In this document: positions 23,129 through 31,881 of the stretch, piece after piece
Layout of the letters: each line of letters begins with the position of its first letter
Position numbering within the stretch: position 1 is the stretch's first letter
Source of the DNA: Theocolax elegans
Taxonomy: Eukaryota > Arthropoda > Insecta > Hymenoptera > Cerocephalidae
Assembly (NCBI GenBank): GCA_026168455.1
Contig: CM047431.1
Span: 11,443,703 to 11,507,702 of the forward strand
DNA: 64,000 nucleotides
Direction of reading: 5' to 3'
The notes under the pieces: generated by a model
Told to the model about the DNA's origin: nothing
The model's input: only the letters and a program-made list of their open reading frames with translations
The model's database searches: none
Made by a program: the position numbers and the translations under genes

Positions 23129-23300
23129 GCGTCATCATAGACGCAACGTACACACATACGCGTACACATACACACACATACGCACACACGTGTGCACGCA
23201 TTTAATACTTAAAGTAGGATGTGCTCGTCAAGACAGGAACCGCCTTAAATTCTAGCCAATAACTTAATATGACAAAGAATAAATTAATTAAGTACTAGCA
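23129..23300 (+). repeat. LTR fragment of old retroelement
   Basis: Begins TGTCGCGTCATCATAGACGC, the reverse complement of the end of the 762-bp LTRs, and follows them through the CA-rich tract and TCTAGCCAATAACTTAA to AGAATAAATTAATTAAGTA. It then breaks off. Orientation is opposite to the young element, so the old copy is in + orientation. Confidence 0.8.
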
Positions 23301-23665
23301 ACAATTCCTCGGTCGCTAACGCTCCCTCGGTCGAAAATGCACTAAACATATACTTATATTTATATTTTTTTTAATTTATAATTTTACAATTTAAATTAAT
23401 AAAAATGTAAAATATAATATAATGTGTAATTAATTAACCTAGTATTCAGTTACAAGCAATTTTTTTTAGTCAATAAAATAAAAATAACAGTGTATTATAT
23501 TTGCAACATTGTATATACTTATTTAATCTTAGTCAATTACACAAGAATTTGTAGATACTGAACATATTTCTACATAATACTGAAACAACTAAAAAAAATT
23601 AAAAATAATCGACATGATAAAACTTACACTGGAGCAAGGAATCTTAATTTTTCTTTTTAATACGT
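23301..23665. other. AT-rich spacer
   Basis: No gene seen. Contains the dispersed CCTCGGTCG...CTCCCTCGGTCG motif at 23,308-23,334, also present at 6790-6820. Confidence 0.4.
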
Positions 23666-23669
23666 AGTA

Positions 23670-23995
23670 TGTGACGGAAATCGTCACACAATCTATTCAC
23701 GACGAATAGAGTATTTAAATTCGCGAATTGTAAGTCGTCGGAGCCTTTCGTATGTCAAGGCCAACCGACGACACTTGTTTACTTTTCTACGAGTGTACAA
23801 TTACGCGCGCGACTATACGTAGGGATGGGAGCGCGAAAGAGTGTGTGAGTTTCCCCACTCCCATCCCTTTTTCGAGAAATTAGGCGATCGCCTAATCAGT
23901 GTGTAATGATCCGTCGATCGGGACGGATTATTATATTGTATACCCGAATTGTACTGCTCGTGAGTGCCGAGAGTACATACCACCCATCTCTGTAG
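23670..23995. repeat. solo LTR, left part (interrupted)
   Basis: Starts TGTGACGG at 23,670 after AGTA (23,666-23,669). The other part, 39,930-40,688, ends CGTCACA and is followed by AGTA. Joined without the insert and one GTAG, the LTR is about 1,085 bp with TG...CA ends and a 4-bp target duplication. No internal coding region of this family is present, so it is a solo LTR made by LTR-LTR recombination. Confidence 0.8.
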
Positions 23996-24757
23996 TGTTA
24001 CGTCCTAGGGTAGACGTAACGTAGAAAAATTAAATAGATTGAATTTAAATTAAAAATATAAGTTACCCGTTTTAGTACGCGTATAGCGTCAAGGATGGGT
24101 GGCAATTCTCCTCGGTATAGCACAGGTCATAGACCCTTCCGAATTTTACGTGCATGGGTAAGCCCGAGGTGCAACAATGAGTGAAGGCGAGGAAAGGAAA
24201 ACAACTAACCTTATCGGGCGGGAGATCTACGGTTGACCGGTGGCTTCAACTGCTCGGCTGTCTTTCTCGCTCTCGTTGATCCTCGATACAGAGACTCCCT
24301 TACAATAGAAATGCGGTATAGACTAATTTGGATTTTAAAGGGAATAGGAAAAAGACTGGTGTTTGAAGGTTTAAAGATACTGAACAATGACTTTCGATTT
24401 CTTGCTTTATTTCGCGTTAAGTTTTGGATACAGGAGTTTACCTTACTTGAGAAAAGACTAAAGAGCAAGAGCGCACACCCCTGTGCGACATCCCTATTTA
24501 TATCAAGGGTTTGGGGTGGAGTTTTGGTTCCTCTTGACCAATCAAATATTGTACATTTACTTAATTAATTTATTCTTGGTCATGCGTGACCTAATTAAGT
24601 TATTGGCTAGAATTTTTCAAGGCGGTTCCTGTCTTTGACGAGGACATCCTACTTTACGTATTAAATGTGTGCGCACGTGTGTGCGTATGTGTGTGTGCGT
24701 ATGTGTGTGTGTATGTGTACGCGCATGTGTGTACGTTGCGTCTATCATGACGCGACA
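23996..24757 (-). repeat. 3' LTR of the dual-envelope element
   Basis: 762 bp, identical to 39,164-39,925 except at about 24,246 (T versus G) and about 24,382 (A versus G). On the minus strand a TATA box (TATAAATA) lies at 24,495-24,502. The part nearest the PPT holds a CA-rich tract. Frames running through the LTR on either strand look incidental. Confidence 0.92.
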
Positions 24758-24768
24758 CCTCTCCCCTT
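24758..24768 (-). promoter_or_regulatory. polypurine tract
   Basis: On the minus strand AAGGGGAGAGG directly abuts the 3' LTR, as expected for the primer of plus-strand DNA synthesis. Confidence 0.85.
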
Positions 24769-25122
24769 AGAGAAGTTTAACGCCAGGCGTAAACGTCCAC
24801 ACGTTTGTTGTCTTGTTTGTTTGTTTTTTTTTTTTTTTTTGTTTGTTGTTTTTTTTTGTTTATTTGTTTGTTTATTATTTATTTATTTATTATTTTTTTT
24901 TTTCTTAAAAACTAGATATTACAATTATCGCTACATAAATTGGTATATAAATATATATATATATTATTGTATTTTGTTTATAAATACATATATGCATATG
25001 AATATTTTTTTTATTTTTCTTTCATTTGTGCATTTATTCTAGTAAATCTAAAAAGAGGAAGAAGGAGAGAAATGAGAATTAACATGAGGAAGGAAAAGCT
25101 AAAGGAAAAATTCATGCATTTG
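24769..25122. other. 3' non-coding region of retroelement
   Basis: Contains a long GTTTGTTTTT-type T-rich tract (24,810-24,900) and AT repeats. Near 25,035-25,041 the minus strand reads AATAAA, a plausible polyadenylation signal for the zinc-ribbon ORF that ends at 25,123. Confidence 0.55.
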
Positions 25123-25785
25123 TCAATACTCCTGTCCAGCTATCCTTCTTTGTCTTCTGAGGAGGTCGTATACTTCCTCCTTGCATGAGTCACAGACGTG
25201 GAGTGATAAGTCTCCGTATTCCCAGATGCACCAACAATTCAATCCTTGGTATCTGGGGATGTCGAATCGGCCAATGAACTCGCATCGCGGGCAATAATGC
25301 CGCGTGTTCTTCACCCTCAAACCGCATTCCACGCAACGAGCCGGTCGTTCGACTTCTTCCGTGCTGCCGTAATTTAAGAGGGATAATCCCTCTAGGTTTA
25401 GATCGCTGTCCCAATGGTTTGTTACTCCTGGCTCCAGTAATCCGTCCATTACCTTTTCCAGAAAACTACGATACTTCTGCCTGTGGTACCGTACCGTATT
25501 TGGATCCAAATCATTGCAGATCCTTTCTTGTACATGTTGTGTATGCCACCATTGGCTGGCTATTCTCTCATCAGCAGTGTATGCTGGGTAGTGGTGTCCG
25601 GCTATTCCTATCCGGGCACGAGTGGTTCGTCGTACTTGACCGTCTCTCATTATGTATACCCATAAAGAAAAATATTTTCTTAGAAACTGCCACAGGACTG
25701 TCGTTTTTCTTAAAGCACGTCGTTCCGTCATCCATCCCACTGACGAATCGAGTTCTATTTCCATATCCCAGTTGTCGTTGCTCAT
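25123..25785 (-). CDS. zinc-ribbon accessory protein, 220 aa, unknown function
   Basis: An open frame with an ATG start in a transcription unit of its own. The N-terminal ~110 residues are basic and Trp/Arg-rich without a recognised domain. The C-terminal part has paired cysteines: CVECGLRVKNTRHYCPRCE (two CxxC knuckles about 10 residues apart), then CWCIW and CDSC, which suggests one or two zinc-binding ribbons. Base composition is richer in G+C than the neighbouring AT-rich env and pol. It lies between the F-type envelope and the PPT, where retroviruses sometimes carry acquired genes. No signal peptide or membrane segment is seen. Nucleic-acid or protein binding is only a guess from the zinc ribbons. 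I do not recognise a family. Confidence 0.7.
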   Translation of the reverse strand: MSNDNWDMEIELDSSVGWMTERRALRKTTVLWQFLRKYFSLWVYIMRDGQVRRTTRARIGIAGHHYPAYTADERIASQWWHTQHVQERICNDLDPNTVRYHRQKYRSFLEKVMDGLLEPGVTNHWDSDLNLEGLSLLNYGSTEEVERPARCVECGLRVKNTRHYCPRCEFIGRFDIPRYQGLNCWCIWEYGDLSLHVCDSCKEEVYDLLRRQRRIAGQEY

Positions 25786-25862
25786 CTTGGTGTGTGAGGG
25801 TTGACGTGTGGCCGTGTTGTTGCTACAAGTAAGAATAGATTGTCAAGCGTGAAACCCCTCTA

Positions 25863-25870
25863 TTTATAGG
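25863..25870 (-). promoter_or_regulatory. TATA box upstream of zinc-ribbon ORF
   Basis: Minus-strand CCTATAAATAGAGGGG lies about 80 nt upstream of the ATG at 25,785, a spacing that allows a normal start site and a short 5' UTR. Together with the AATAAA near 25,038 it suggests an internal promoter independent of the LTR. Confidence 0.6.
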
Positions 25871-26149
25871 CTGGTACTGTTGGATTTTATGTTTTCTCCA
25901 CCCCCGTGACTTAATTATGATTCAGGGAAAGCCCTGGATTGGATAAAAAGGAATAGATAAAATCAAGGGTTTTTTTTTATAATCTACATCCTATTCATAT
26001 ACATATATTTACTTATTGCGCAAGTTCGAAAGTTATTATAATTTATTTATAAACAAGTATTTATATTTAAATGATAAGCGAGCATACTGTTTACATTATA
26101 TATTTTATTATAATAAGTAATTGTTAATTATAAGTCATTTTTAAATGCC
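25871..26149. other. intergenic region between F-type envelope and zinc-ribbon ORF
   Basis: AT-rich; contains an A-rich/T-rich patch near 25,970 and no coding homology. It would be the upstream part of the internal promoter. Confidence 0.4.
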
Positions 26150-27907
26150 TTAAACATTGTTACTTGGTTCAGTTTTCTCGGATAAAACTGGCGTGTTCGG
26201 AGGTGGTTCTGGTTCATACGTCTTGGGTGGTGTTCTCGGAGTTGCATATACGTGTTCTCGAGGTAAGAAATTCCATTGTATTGTCGGATCAACTGGTCGC
26301 ATTGGGACGTACTCTACTTTGTCTTTTCTTGATTTCCTAATACATTTTTGGAAAATATATCGACATAGTATTAAGCATCCGGCAAAAAGCATTAGTATAA
26401 TAACCATTCCATGTAAGTAAGCATCAGTTATTTGATTTTCAATTTTAACATTAATAGTTTTATCCGGTTTTAAATCGCTCGGAAGGTTTTTTCCTGCTCC
26501 GATCAACTGCAATGGTGGTAAATAGTACGTGTCCTTTTCTCTCACCAGCAGCTCTGAAGCGTAGTAGATGTTATCGTGAACCTTAAAGTGGCAGCCCGCT
26601 GAGAGGGAAATCGTTCCTGCTTGTTGAAAAGTGTATGTCTCCTCGAATCCTGGACAAAATACATTTACGAGTGTAGGCTTTGCGACTGAGTAAACATAGT
26701 ATCTTGGATGAGCAGTTTTAATGATGTATAAGTTCTTGCCTTTCATAAAATTAATTCTACATGAACTAAAAGTTGCATAGTCTTGTTCCAGTAATAATTT
26801 GCTTTCACACTCTCGTTGGAGATGCACAGGGTTTTCCCTTACGCATATATAATTCCTTTGTAATTTAATGCATCTCGACAGCTGTGTTGTACTTAAAAAG
26901 GTGTGTTTTTCCCCGTTGGGAAGAGAGGCTATAAAATCGTCCCTGGGTTGAATGTACGCTGCATTATGGATTAAATCCCCTTGTTGGAAAACTGGCACTG
27001 GTAGCATTTTGTACAAAGTGTGCGTTTCCTTTTCTACCATTGGCATTATTATTTGCATAATTATGTGATCTTTATAAATTGTTAATTCTCTTGGAGCGAA
27101 CTCGGCAATTATCGCCGCATTTATTTGTTCAATTTTTACCGGACTCTTGGTTTCGGATACTTTTTCTATCATTTTTAAAATAATTCTTAAATTTCTTGTA
27201 GCGCCGGAAAACTTTGTTGTTGACAATAAACTTGTTATCGTGTTGGCTATATCCAAGTAACTATCCAAATTTTGTAATGCTAGATTGATTGTTTCCTCAA
27301 CTCTTGATTTGTCAATATCTATTACTCCTTTTTCTCCTTGTAGTATTTGTAATATCGCTTCCAGTTGCTTCATTTCTACAGACATTTTTTCTAAAGTTTG
27401 CATGATTTCATTATCTATGTATGCCTTTGCTGTACCTCTTCCTAACATTGCTTCTCGAGAGTGATGTCTCATTTGCGTAATAATTGATACTATAGCTAGT
27501 GATGAATTTTTTGTAAATGCGTTTTCGTCCCCCCCCTTATCTAAAACTTCGTCTCCTGACGAATATGAAGTCGCTGAAGTGATATAAGCGTCTCTTATTC
27601 TAGAGAACTCGCGCATTTTTTCTTGTAATAAATAAATTCTGCTTATCGTTACCGCGTCCTTTAGCCTTGTATACGTGTCGGATTGTACAATATCTTGTAT
27701 TATTTTTGTAAAATTTTCTTGGATTCCAAAAACTTTCTGCGTGTCAATTGTAGTTATTATACACCATTCTTGTTTAATAAAGTCTATTTCTTGCAATCGA
27801 TTAAAAATGATGCCGGGGTTATTTCGCTCTGTTACAATTGCCTTATTTTGAGTCGTCGCAATCACAACGTGAAACACGATGAAAAATGCGCACATAATCT
27901 TCTCCAT
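26150..27907 (-). CDS. env: baculovirus-F-type (errantivirus) envelope protein, 585 aa
   Basis: A class I-like envelope glycoprotein of the kind carried by gypsy-group insect retroviruses, expected to mediate membrane fusion at the cell surface. A signal peptide is visible at residues ~1-18. The N-terminal EWCIITTID region and the central Cys-rich block (SRCIKLQRNYICVRE, then CESKLL, then a later CPGFEE and AGCHFKV) follow the order of the F/Env family. A single membrane anchor is clear at about 499-519, followed by a basic, Pro-rich 66-residue tail. I see no clear furin-type RXKR cleavage site, which is unusual for the family. The frame is complete. It is the downstream one of two envelope genes, and its expression probably needs splicing. 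Confidence 0.8.
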   Translation of the reverse strand: MEKIMCAFFIVFHVVIATTQNKAIVTERNNPGIIFNRLQEIDFIKQEWCIITTIDTQKVFGIQENFTKIIQDIVQSDTYTRLKDAVTISRIYLLQEKMREFSRIRDAYITSATSYSSGDEVLDKGGDENAFTKNSSLAIVSIITQMRHHSREAMLGRGTAKAYIDNEIMQTLEKMSVEMKQLEAILQILQGEKGVIDIDKSRVEETINLALQNLDSYLDIANTITSLLSTTKFSGATRNLRIILKMIEKVSETKSPVKIEQINAAIIAEFAPRELTIYKDHIIMQIIMPMVEKETHTLYKMLPVPVFQQGDLIHNAAYIQPRDDFIASLPNGEKHTFLSTTQLSRCIKLQRNYICVRENPVHLQRECESKLLLEQDYATFSSCRINFMKGKNLYIIKTAHPRYYVYSVAKPTLVNVFCPGFEETYTFQQAGTISLSAGCHFKVHDNIYYASELLVREKDTYYLPPLQLIGAGKNLPSDLKPDKTINVKIENQITDAYLHGMVIILMLFAGCLILCRYIFQKCIRKSRKDKVEYVPMRPVDPTIQWNFLPREHVYATPRTPPKTYEPEPPPNTPVLSEKTEPSNNV

Positions 27908-28115
27908 TTTGTCTGTAACATAATAATAAAAAACTTTATTATGTCCAACATATTGTTCCTTTATTTATGTGCGTTGTGTATATATATATTTTTTTTTAAC
28001 ATATTTTTCCTATGCGTTCCAATTTATCGTATTATGTTAATTACACATATTTTTATGTTTCTCTGAGATTTATTTCAATACGCGCTTAATATCATCGGTA
28101 TATGCATAATTTCTC

Positions 28116-28604
28116 TCATTCAGCTTCATTTTCTTTTTTCACCTCTTGAATCTTTGGATTTGTTGATTCCGCTCTACTGGTTGCTGTATGTTGGTCGATT
28201 CCTTTAGTGCTTCGTTTACATAATACTTTCGTGCTCTCTTCGAATAGAATACTATTTTGTTTATTTACTCGCGCTGGAGTCAAGAAATTCCATTTAAGTT
28301 GTTTTTGAGGTTGTAATTGCGATGTTATACATTCGTGTAGTCCACCATTTACGCGCGTTAGTACATATCCATTGCATTTAACTTCTTGCTCGATAAGACA
28401 ACTTTTGAAAGGAATTGGGAGTCCGCAACAAAAACATTTTAGATCAGTAAAAGTACAAATTAATTCGCGTATCGTTCGTGTAGCACTTAATGAAAACCGA
28501 ATTTTTTCTATGTGTGATAATTTTGTTGTATAACAATAATGACACAGGTATGTATTATGACAAAAATAGCAAAGTCGCTCCCAATTTCTTACTAAAACTG
28601 ACAT
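28116..28604 (-). CDS. Cys-rich accessory ORF, 162 aa, unknown
   Basis: An open frame with ATG start between the small gag-like ORF and the F-type envelope. The N-terminal half is rich in Cys/His: CYFCHNTYLCHYCY, then CTFTDLKCFCCG and KSC, suggesting a zinc-binding fold. The C-terminal half is polar and low in Cys. There is no signal peptide, so cytoplasmic or nuclear action is likely. I do not recognise a family. A weakly similar Cys-containing stretch occupies the same place in the old copy (near 21,290), so it may be conserved in the lineage. Confidence 0.5.
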   Translation of the reverse strand: MSVLVRNWERLCYFCHNTYLCHYCYTTKLSHIEKIRFSLSATRTIRELICTFTDLKCFCCGLPIPFKSCLIEQEVKCNGYVLTRVNGGLHECITSQLQPQKQLKWNFLTPARVNKQNSILFEESTKVLCKRSTKGIDQHTATSRAESTNPKIQEVKKENEAE

Positions 28605-29055
28605 TTTTTTTTTATTAATATAGTATACTGTTTAAACTTATAGAATATTCCTATACTGTCTAAATATAGGTATTATGTATATATATATCTTTAATTCTTA
28701 ATTAAAATTTTATATCGATAGGCAAACCGCAAACAGTAGCAAGTAAATAAATAATGAACTATATATATATATATATATATATATATTACGTTCCCTTATT
28801 TTACGTAATATTAATTTTTAGTCCTAAGATTAATTGATTCTTTTGTCCCTAAAGTACTTAGACAGATTTGCTAATAATATTTCATTAGTATTTATCGCAA
28901 AAGGTTACTATAATCTTGCGTAGAAAAGAACTGGATGCGGCAGAATTGGCCTGTAGCATGAAAGGTTTCGATTTTCCCATCGATCTACACCATCGTCCAT
29001 TCAATTCTGTATGGATAAAAAAAAGTCGATTATTTATTTTATGTATTTAAATTAA
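28605..29055. other. intergenic region with (TA)n tract
   Basis: Holds a TA dinucleotide run near 28,760-28,788 and AT-rich sequence; no coding homology seen. Confidence 0.5.
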
Positions 29056-29451
29056 TTACTGTAGAATAATCGAACATCGTTTTCTAAACATTCTCAAGTC
29101 ATCTAAATGATATTGAATGTTGCGCGCATGACGAATTGCATGGTCCAGATTTGTGTAGATTTCCGGTTTACAAATGTATCTTTTGACTTCCGGTCGAAGC
29201 CCATTTAAAAATGCCCTAAGTGCTAGATTTTCGCGTTGTAGGCATGAATCGGTTATTTCCCTGCATTCTTCTTGTGCTATTTCTCCCAATGTTTTATAAT
29301 TATGTAACATTCTTTCCATTCGTGCGCCGAATTGGAAAGTGCTTTCGTTTCGTTTTTGCGATGCCCATATAATTTGAATTCTCAAATTAATCAAAGCGCT
29401 CATAACATTATATCTTTGTACTTCTGCTAATGTATATATTTTTTTTTCCAT
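29056..29451 (-). CDS. small gag-like ORF, 131 aa
   Basis: Helix-rich protein with the pattern FGARMERMLHNY ... CLQRENLALRAFLNGLRPEV ... AIRHARNIQYHL, resembling the C-terminal half of a retrotransposon capsid domain (the part around FLNGL and the following A..A helix). It lies downstream of the chuvirus-type glycoprotein, not at the usual gag position, and no zinc knuckle follows. The old copy has its counterpart in the same place (20,850-21,235). It may be a second, captured gag fragment, perhaps modulating assembly as domesticated gag fragments can. That role is speculation. Confidence 0.6.
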   Translation of the reverse strand: MEKKIYTLAEVQRYNVMSALINLRIQIIWASQKRNESTFQFGARMERMLHNYKTLGEIAQEECREITDSCLQRENLALRAFLNGLRPEVKRYICKPEIYTNLDHAIRHARNIQYHLDDLRMFRKRCSIILQ

Positions 29452-29518
29452 TTTACAATTTTTTTATTTTATAAATGACACCTTTTATTTTCTTTTTGTT
29501 CTCTTGAAATAGCAAAAT

Positions 29519-30859
29519 TTACACGTTATCGAATTTGCGTTTTCTGCGTGGCGGTAGAGAAGATATATCCGGTTCTATAAATATTTGCGGATATAGATTA
29601 TTTTGAGCTCCGCAACTTACTATTTTACCCCCTCTTGACTCATTGACTCTTACCACAGTGGGTTGTGCCGTGTAGGTGCTAGGTTCGGGCGGGGCGAAAG
29701 GTACGTGCGAGTCCGAAAAATGTTCCGCTCGAGTGCCCGCTACTTCCGAAGGCGTAGCTTGTTCTTCCCTCTTTTTCCTTGCGTCACGCGTTGGTTTATC
29801 CCTTGCGACGTGCAGTAATAATTGAGTGACTGAATTCCAAATGGCTCCTATAATATGAAGTGACCACCCATATAAACTATACAAAGCATAACCATGTAAA
29901 ATGGTATCAACTAAAAATTTTATTAAACGCCCTATCATAAAAATGCCTATAATAGCTGCGCTAAATGATCCGAAAGTACATAATTGCCCCCAAATTTTCA
30001 TCCAAGTGTTATTGGCTAATTCTGTCAACGCTTCTTCATCGAATAATCGGGTAATAGACATACCGTTTTTATCTACCTTTTTCCCGGTCATTCCTAATGC
30101 AATTGTGTTCAACATGGCTGGCCTTTCTACGGGAAACATAAGGTGTTGTCTTAGTGCTTGGATCTCCGCTTGGGTGTAAATTCCGCTTTTTGCAAGTTCG
30201 GTTGGCTCTGTGTAATTCCAGTTATTTTTAGTAGTTGGTTTTAAAATGTCTGGTTTTACTCCCTTAGTTGTTCCTCTTGGTAAAATAGTAAACCAATCTT
30301 CCCCTAGTAAGAACATAGGAGGAATCAGAACACTGCAGGCAGCTTCGGTTCCATATTGTTTTAAAATATGTGTCCTTGGCGTCAAAAAATAATCTTTGCC
30401 GTCTTTGGTTACTGGTAACTCTTGGTAACATTTTGTAGTTTCTCTTCGTTGAACGTCAATTTGTACGCACTTCATTAAGTGCACAACTTCTCCGGCTACC
30501 AAGCCCATGTAACCACTTTTTTTCATAATTTGATATGCAAAAACGTCAGGTGCTGTTGCTGCAATGCTTAATGCATTTGATATAACTCTTCTTTCCAATT
30601 CGCATTTTTGCAAAATTAAATTGCGATATAATGTTTTTAATTGTCCTTTAATATGTTTTTCTACGTAAACGAATTTAGAGTTTACGTATGCAAAAATGTC
30701 GAGATTTTCTATTGACGGATTTCTTACGGCTTGGAAGGTTTCTGTTATTGGTCCTTCTAGAAAAAATAATTTTGGGTGCTCTGTTCTAATTAATTCATAC
30801 GAACACACCGGAATTTGTCCTAAAGTCGTAAAAGCAAAGGTTATCTCGCTCGATTCCAT
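29519..30859 (-). CDS. env: chuvirus-type glycoprotein, C-terminal ORF (446 aa)
   Basis: The larger part of a second envelope gene. It contains PRTHILKQYGTEAAC near residue 161 and GIYTQAEIQALRQHLMFP near 226, followed by hydrophobic segments at about 292-320 and 328-350 and a polar, Pro-rich tail of ~95 residues ending in a basic RRKRK. These features match my recollection of glycoproteins of Chuviridae (negative-strand RNA viruses), also seen as endogenous copies in arthropod genomes and in some LTR elements. The frame is -1/+1 relative to the upstream ORF at 30,933-31,634, and the sequence before this ATG remains open in this frame, so a single frameshift near 30,935-30,950 splits one gene. 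Unrelated to the F-type protein at 26,150-27,907. Confidence 0.65.
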   Translation of the reverse strand: MESSEITFAFTTLGQIPVCSYELIRTEHPKLFFLEGPITETFQAVRNPSIENLDIFAYVNSKFVYVEKHIKGQLKTLYRNLILQKCELERRVISNALSIAATAPDVFAYQIMKKSGYMGLVAGEVVHLMKCVQIDVQRRETTKCYQELPVTKDGKDYFLTPRTHILKQYGTEAACSVLIPPMFLLGEDWFTILPRGTTKGVKPDILKPTTKNNWNYTEPTELAKSGIYTQAEIQALRQHLMFPVERPAMLNTIALGMTGKKVDKNGMSITRLFDEEALTELANNTWMKIWGQLCTFGSFSAAIIGIFMIGRLIKFLVDTILHGYALYSLYGWSLHIIGAIWNSVTQLLLHVARDKPTRDARKKREEQATPSEVAGTRAEHFSDSHVPFAPPEPSTYTAQPTVVRVNESRGGKIVSCGAQNNLYPQIFIEPDISSLPPRRKRKFDNV

Positions 30860-30932
30860 TACATATACCGGATGTTGCTCATTGCCTTGTTCTACAACTT
30901 TATTAACATAACCCGCGTATAATTCTGAGTAT

Positions 30933-31634
30933 TTACTGCGTTCCTGCCTGTACTGGTAACCTATCCCAAAAGGCGTACCCTGCTTCTACGTCAATACAAT
31001 CATCTTGATTAAACTTACAGCGCGTACCGGATCGTAAAATAACCTCATTAGCATTTAAGTTTACCGGTGCATAGTAATCCCTTAAAGTAATGGTAACATA
31101 GCCCGTGACTATAGCATCGTCAAAAATACCATATGGATCCGCGTACATTCCTGCGTTACTACAATCTCCTGCTTGATCTACCTTTCCAACAAACGTCATT
31201 GGGTGGACAATCGATCCGTTCAGTTTTAAGTTACTTATTACTTCGTCTCGTACTCGGTGTGCGCGGTATACATGCATTCTATTACATTCTTCCCTAGAAA
31301 TTTCATCAATAAACTGAACCTCCCCTCTGTTTTTGTCTTTTCTATGCGAAAACGCGCCGCAGTATGTTACCGATCTTTTTATTTCTACTTTACAAAGCTT
31401 TACATGAGTGCTTGAAAAATCATTTAATTGTAATAGTCGTACATAAATTTTTGTTGTATTTACTACCGGTTCAGGTATGTCGCATTCTCCTACGTGAATT
31501 AACGAAAATGTTGTTAAATTTGAGACGTGCTGCGAACAGTCGTACCCTATGATTGCGTTAATATAGATTTTCCTTGGTATAATAGTTGTGAGATAAATGA
31601 TGGCCAATAGTGTTTTACAACTCATCTGCAACAT
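30933..31634 (-). CDS. env: chuvirus-type glycoprotein, N-terminal ORF (233 aa)
   Basis: The N-terminal ectodomain part, beginning with a hydrophobic signal-like stretch (residues ~1-27) and then a Cys-containing region (GYDCSQHVSNLTTFSLIHVG, CDIPEP, KLCKVEIKRSVTYCGAF). NLTT and other Asn-X-Ser/Thr sites would be glycosylated. It stops at 30,933 where the frame changes. Because the downstream ORF has no signal peptide, this copy as assembled would give only a secreted fragment. The gap of 247 bp after pol suggests expression from a spliced message. Whether the frameshift is real, a sequencing error, or a programmed event is unknown. Confidence 0.65.
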   Translation of the reverse strand: MLQMSCKTLLAIIYLTTIIPRKIYINAIIGYDCSQHVSNLTTFSLIHVGECDIPEPVVNTTKIYVRLLQLNDFSSTHVKLCKVEIKRSVTYCGAFSHRKDKNRGEVQFIDEISREECNRMHVYRAHRVRDEVISNLKLNGSIVHPMTFVGKVDQAGDCSNAGMYADPYGIFDDAIVTGYVTITLRDYYAPVNLNANEVILRSGTRCKFNQDDCIDVEAGYAFWDRLPVQAGTQ

Positions 31635-31881
31635 TAAATAAGTTCATGAAAGCGTTCTTTTTTTTTTTATTTATTTATAGAACCGTTGCAAAAATGCTTA
31701 GTTTTATCTTTCCGCTTTTTTTTTTTTAAATTATCAGAATCTATTGACTGATTCTTTATTGATTTCCTTAGCATTTTTGCATTTGTGAAAATACATATCA
31801 TTGTTAGAGTTTTGCTATATACATGGCTTATTTTTTTTTTATTTACATTCGTCATGCTCTTAAATTTAAATACCAACAAGC
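31635..31881. other. pol-env intergenic region
   Basis: AT-rich, with T-rich runs on the + strand (31,658-31,670, 31,720-31,730). On the minus strand it would contain the splice acceptor for envelope messages, but I cannot single one out. Confidence 0.4.

Noticed and set aside
24211..24568. 85- and 111-codon frames in the LTRs (also 39,379-39,736)
   Set aside because: Present twice only because the LTRs are copies; they lie over LTR promoter sequence and show no domain.
25419..25832. 137-codon + strand frame
   Set aside because: Antisense to the zinc-ribbon ORF, which has an ATG, a TATA box, a polyadenylation signal and Cys motifs; the + strand frame has none.
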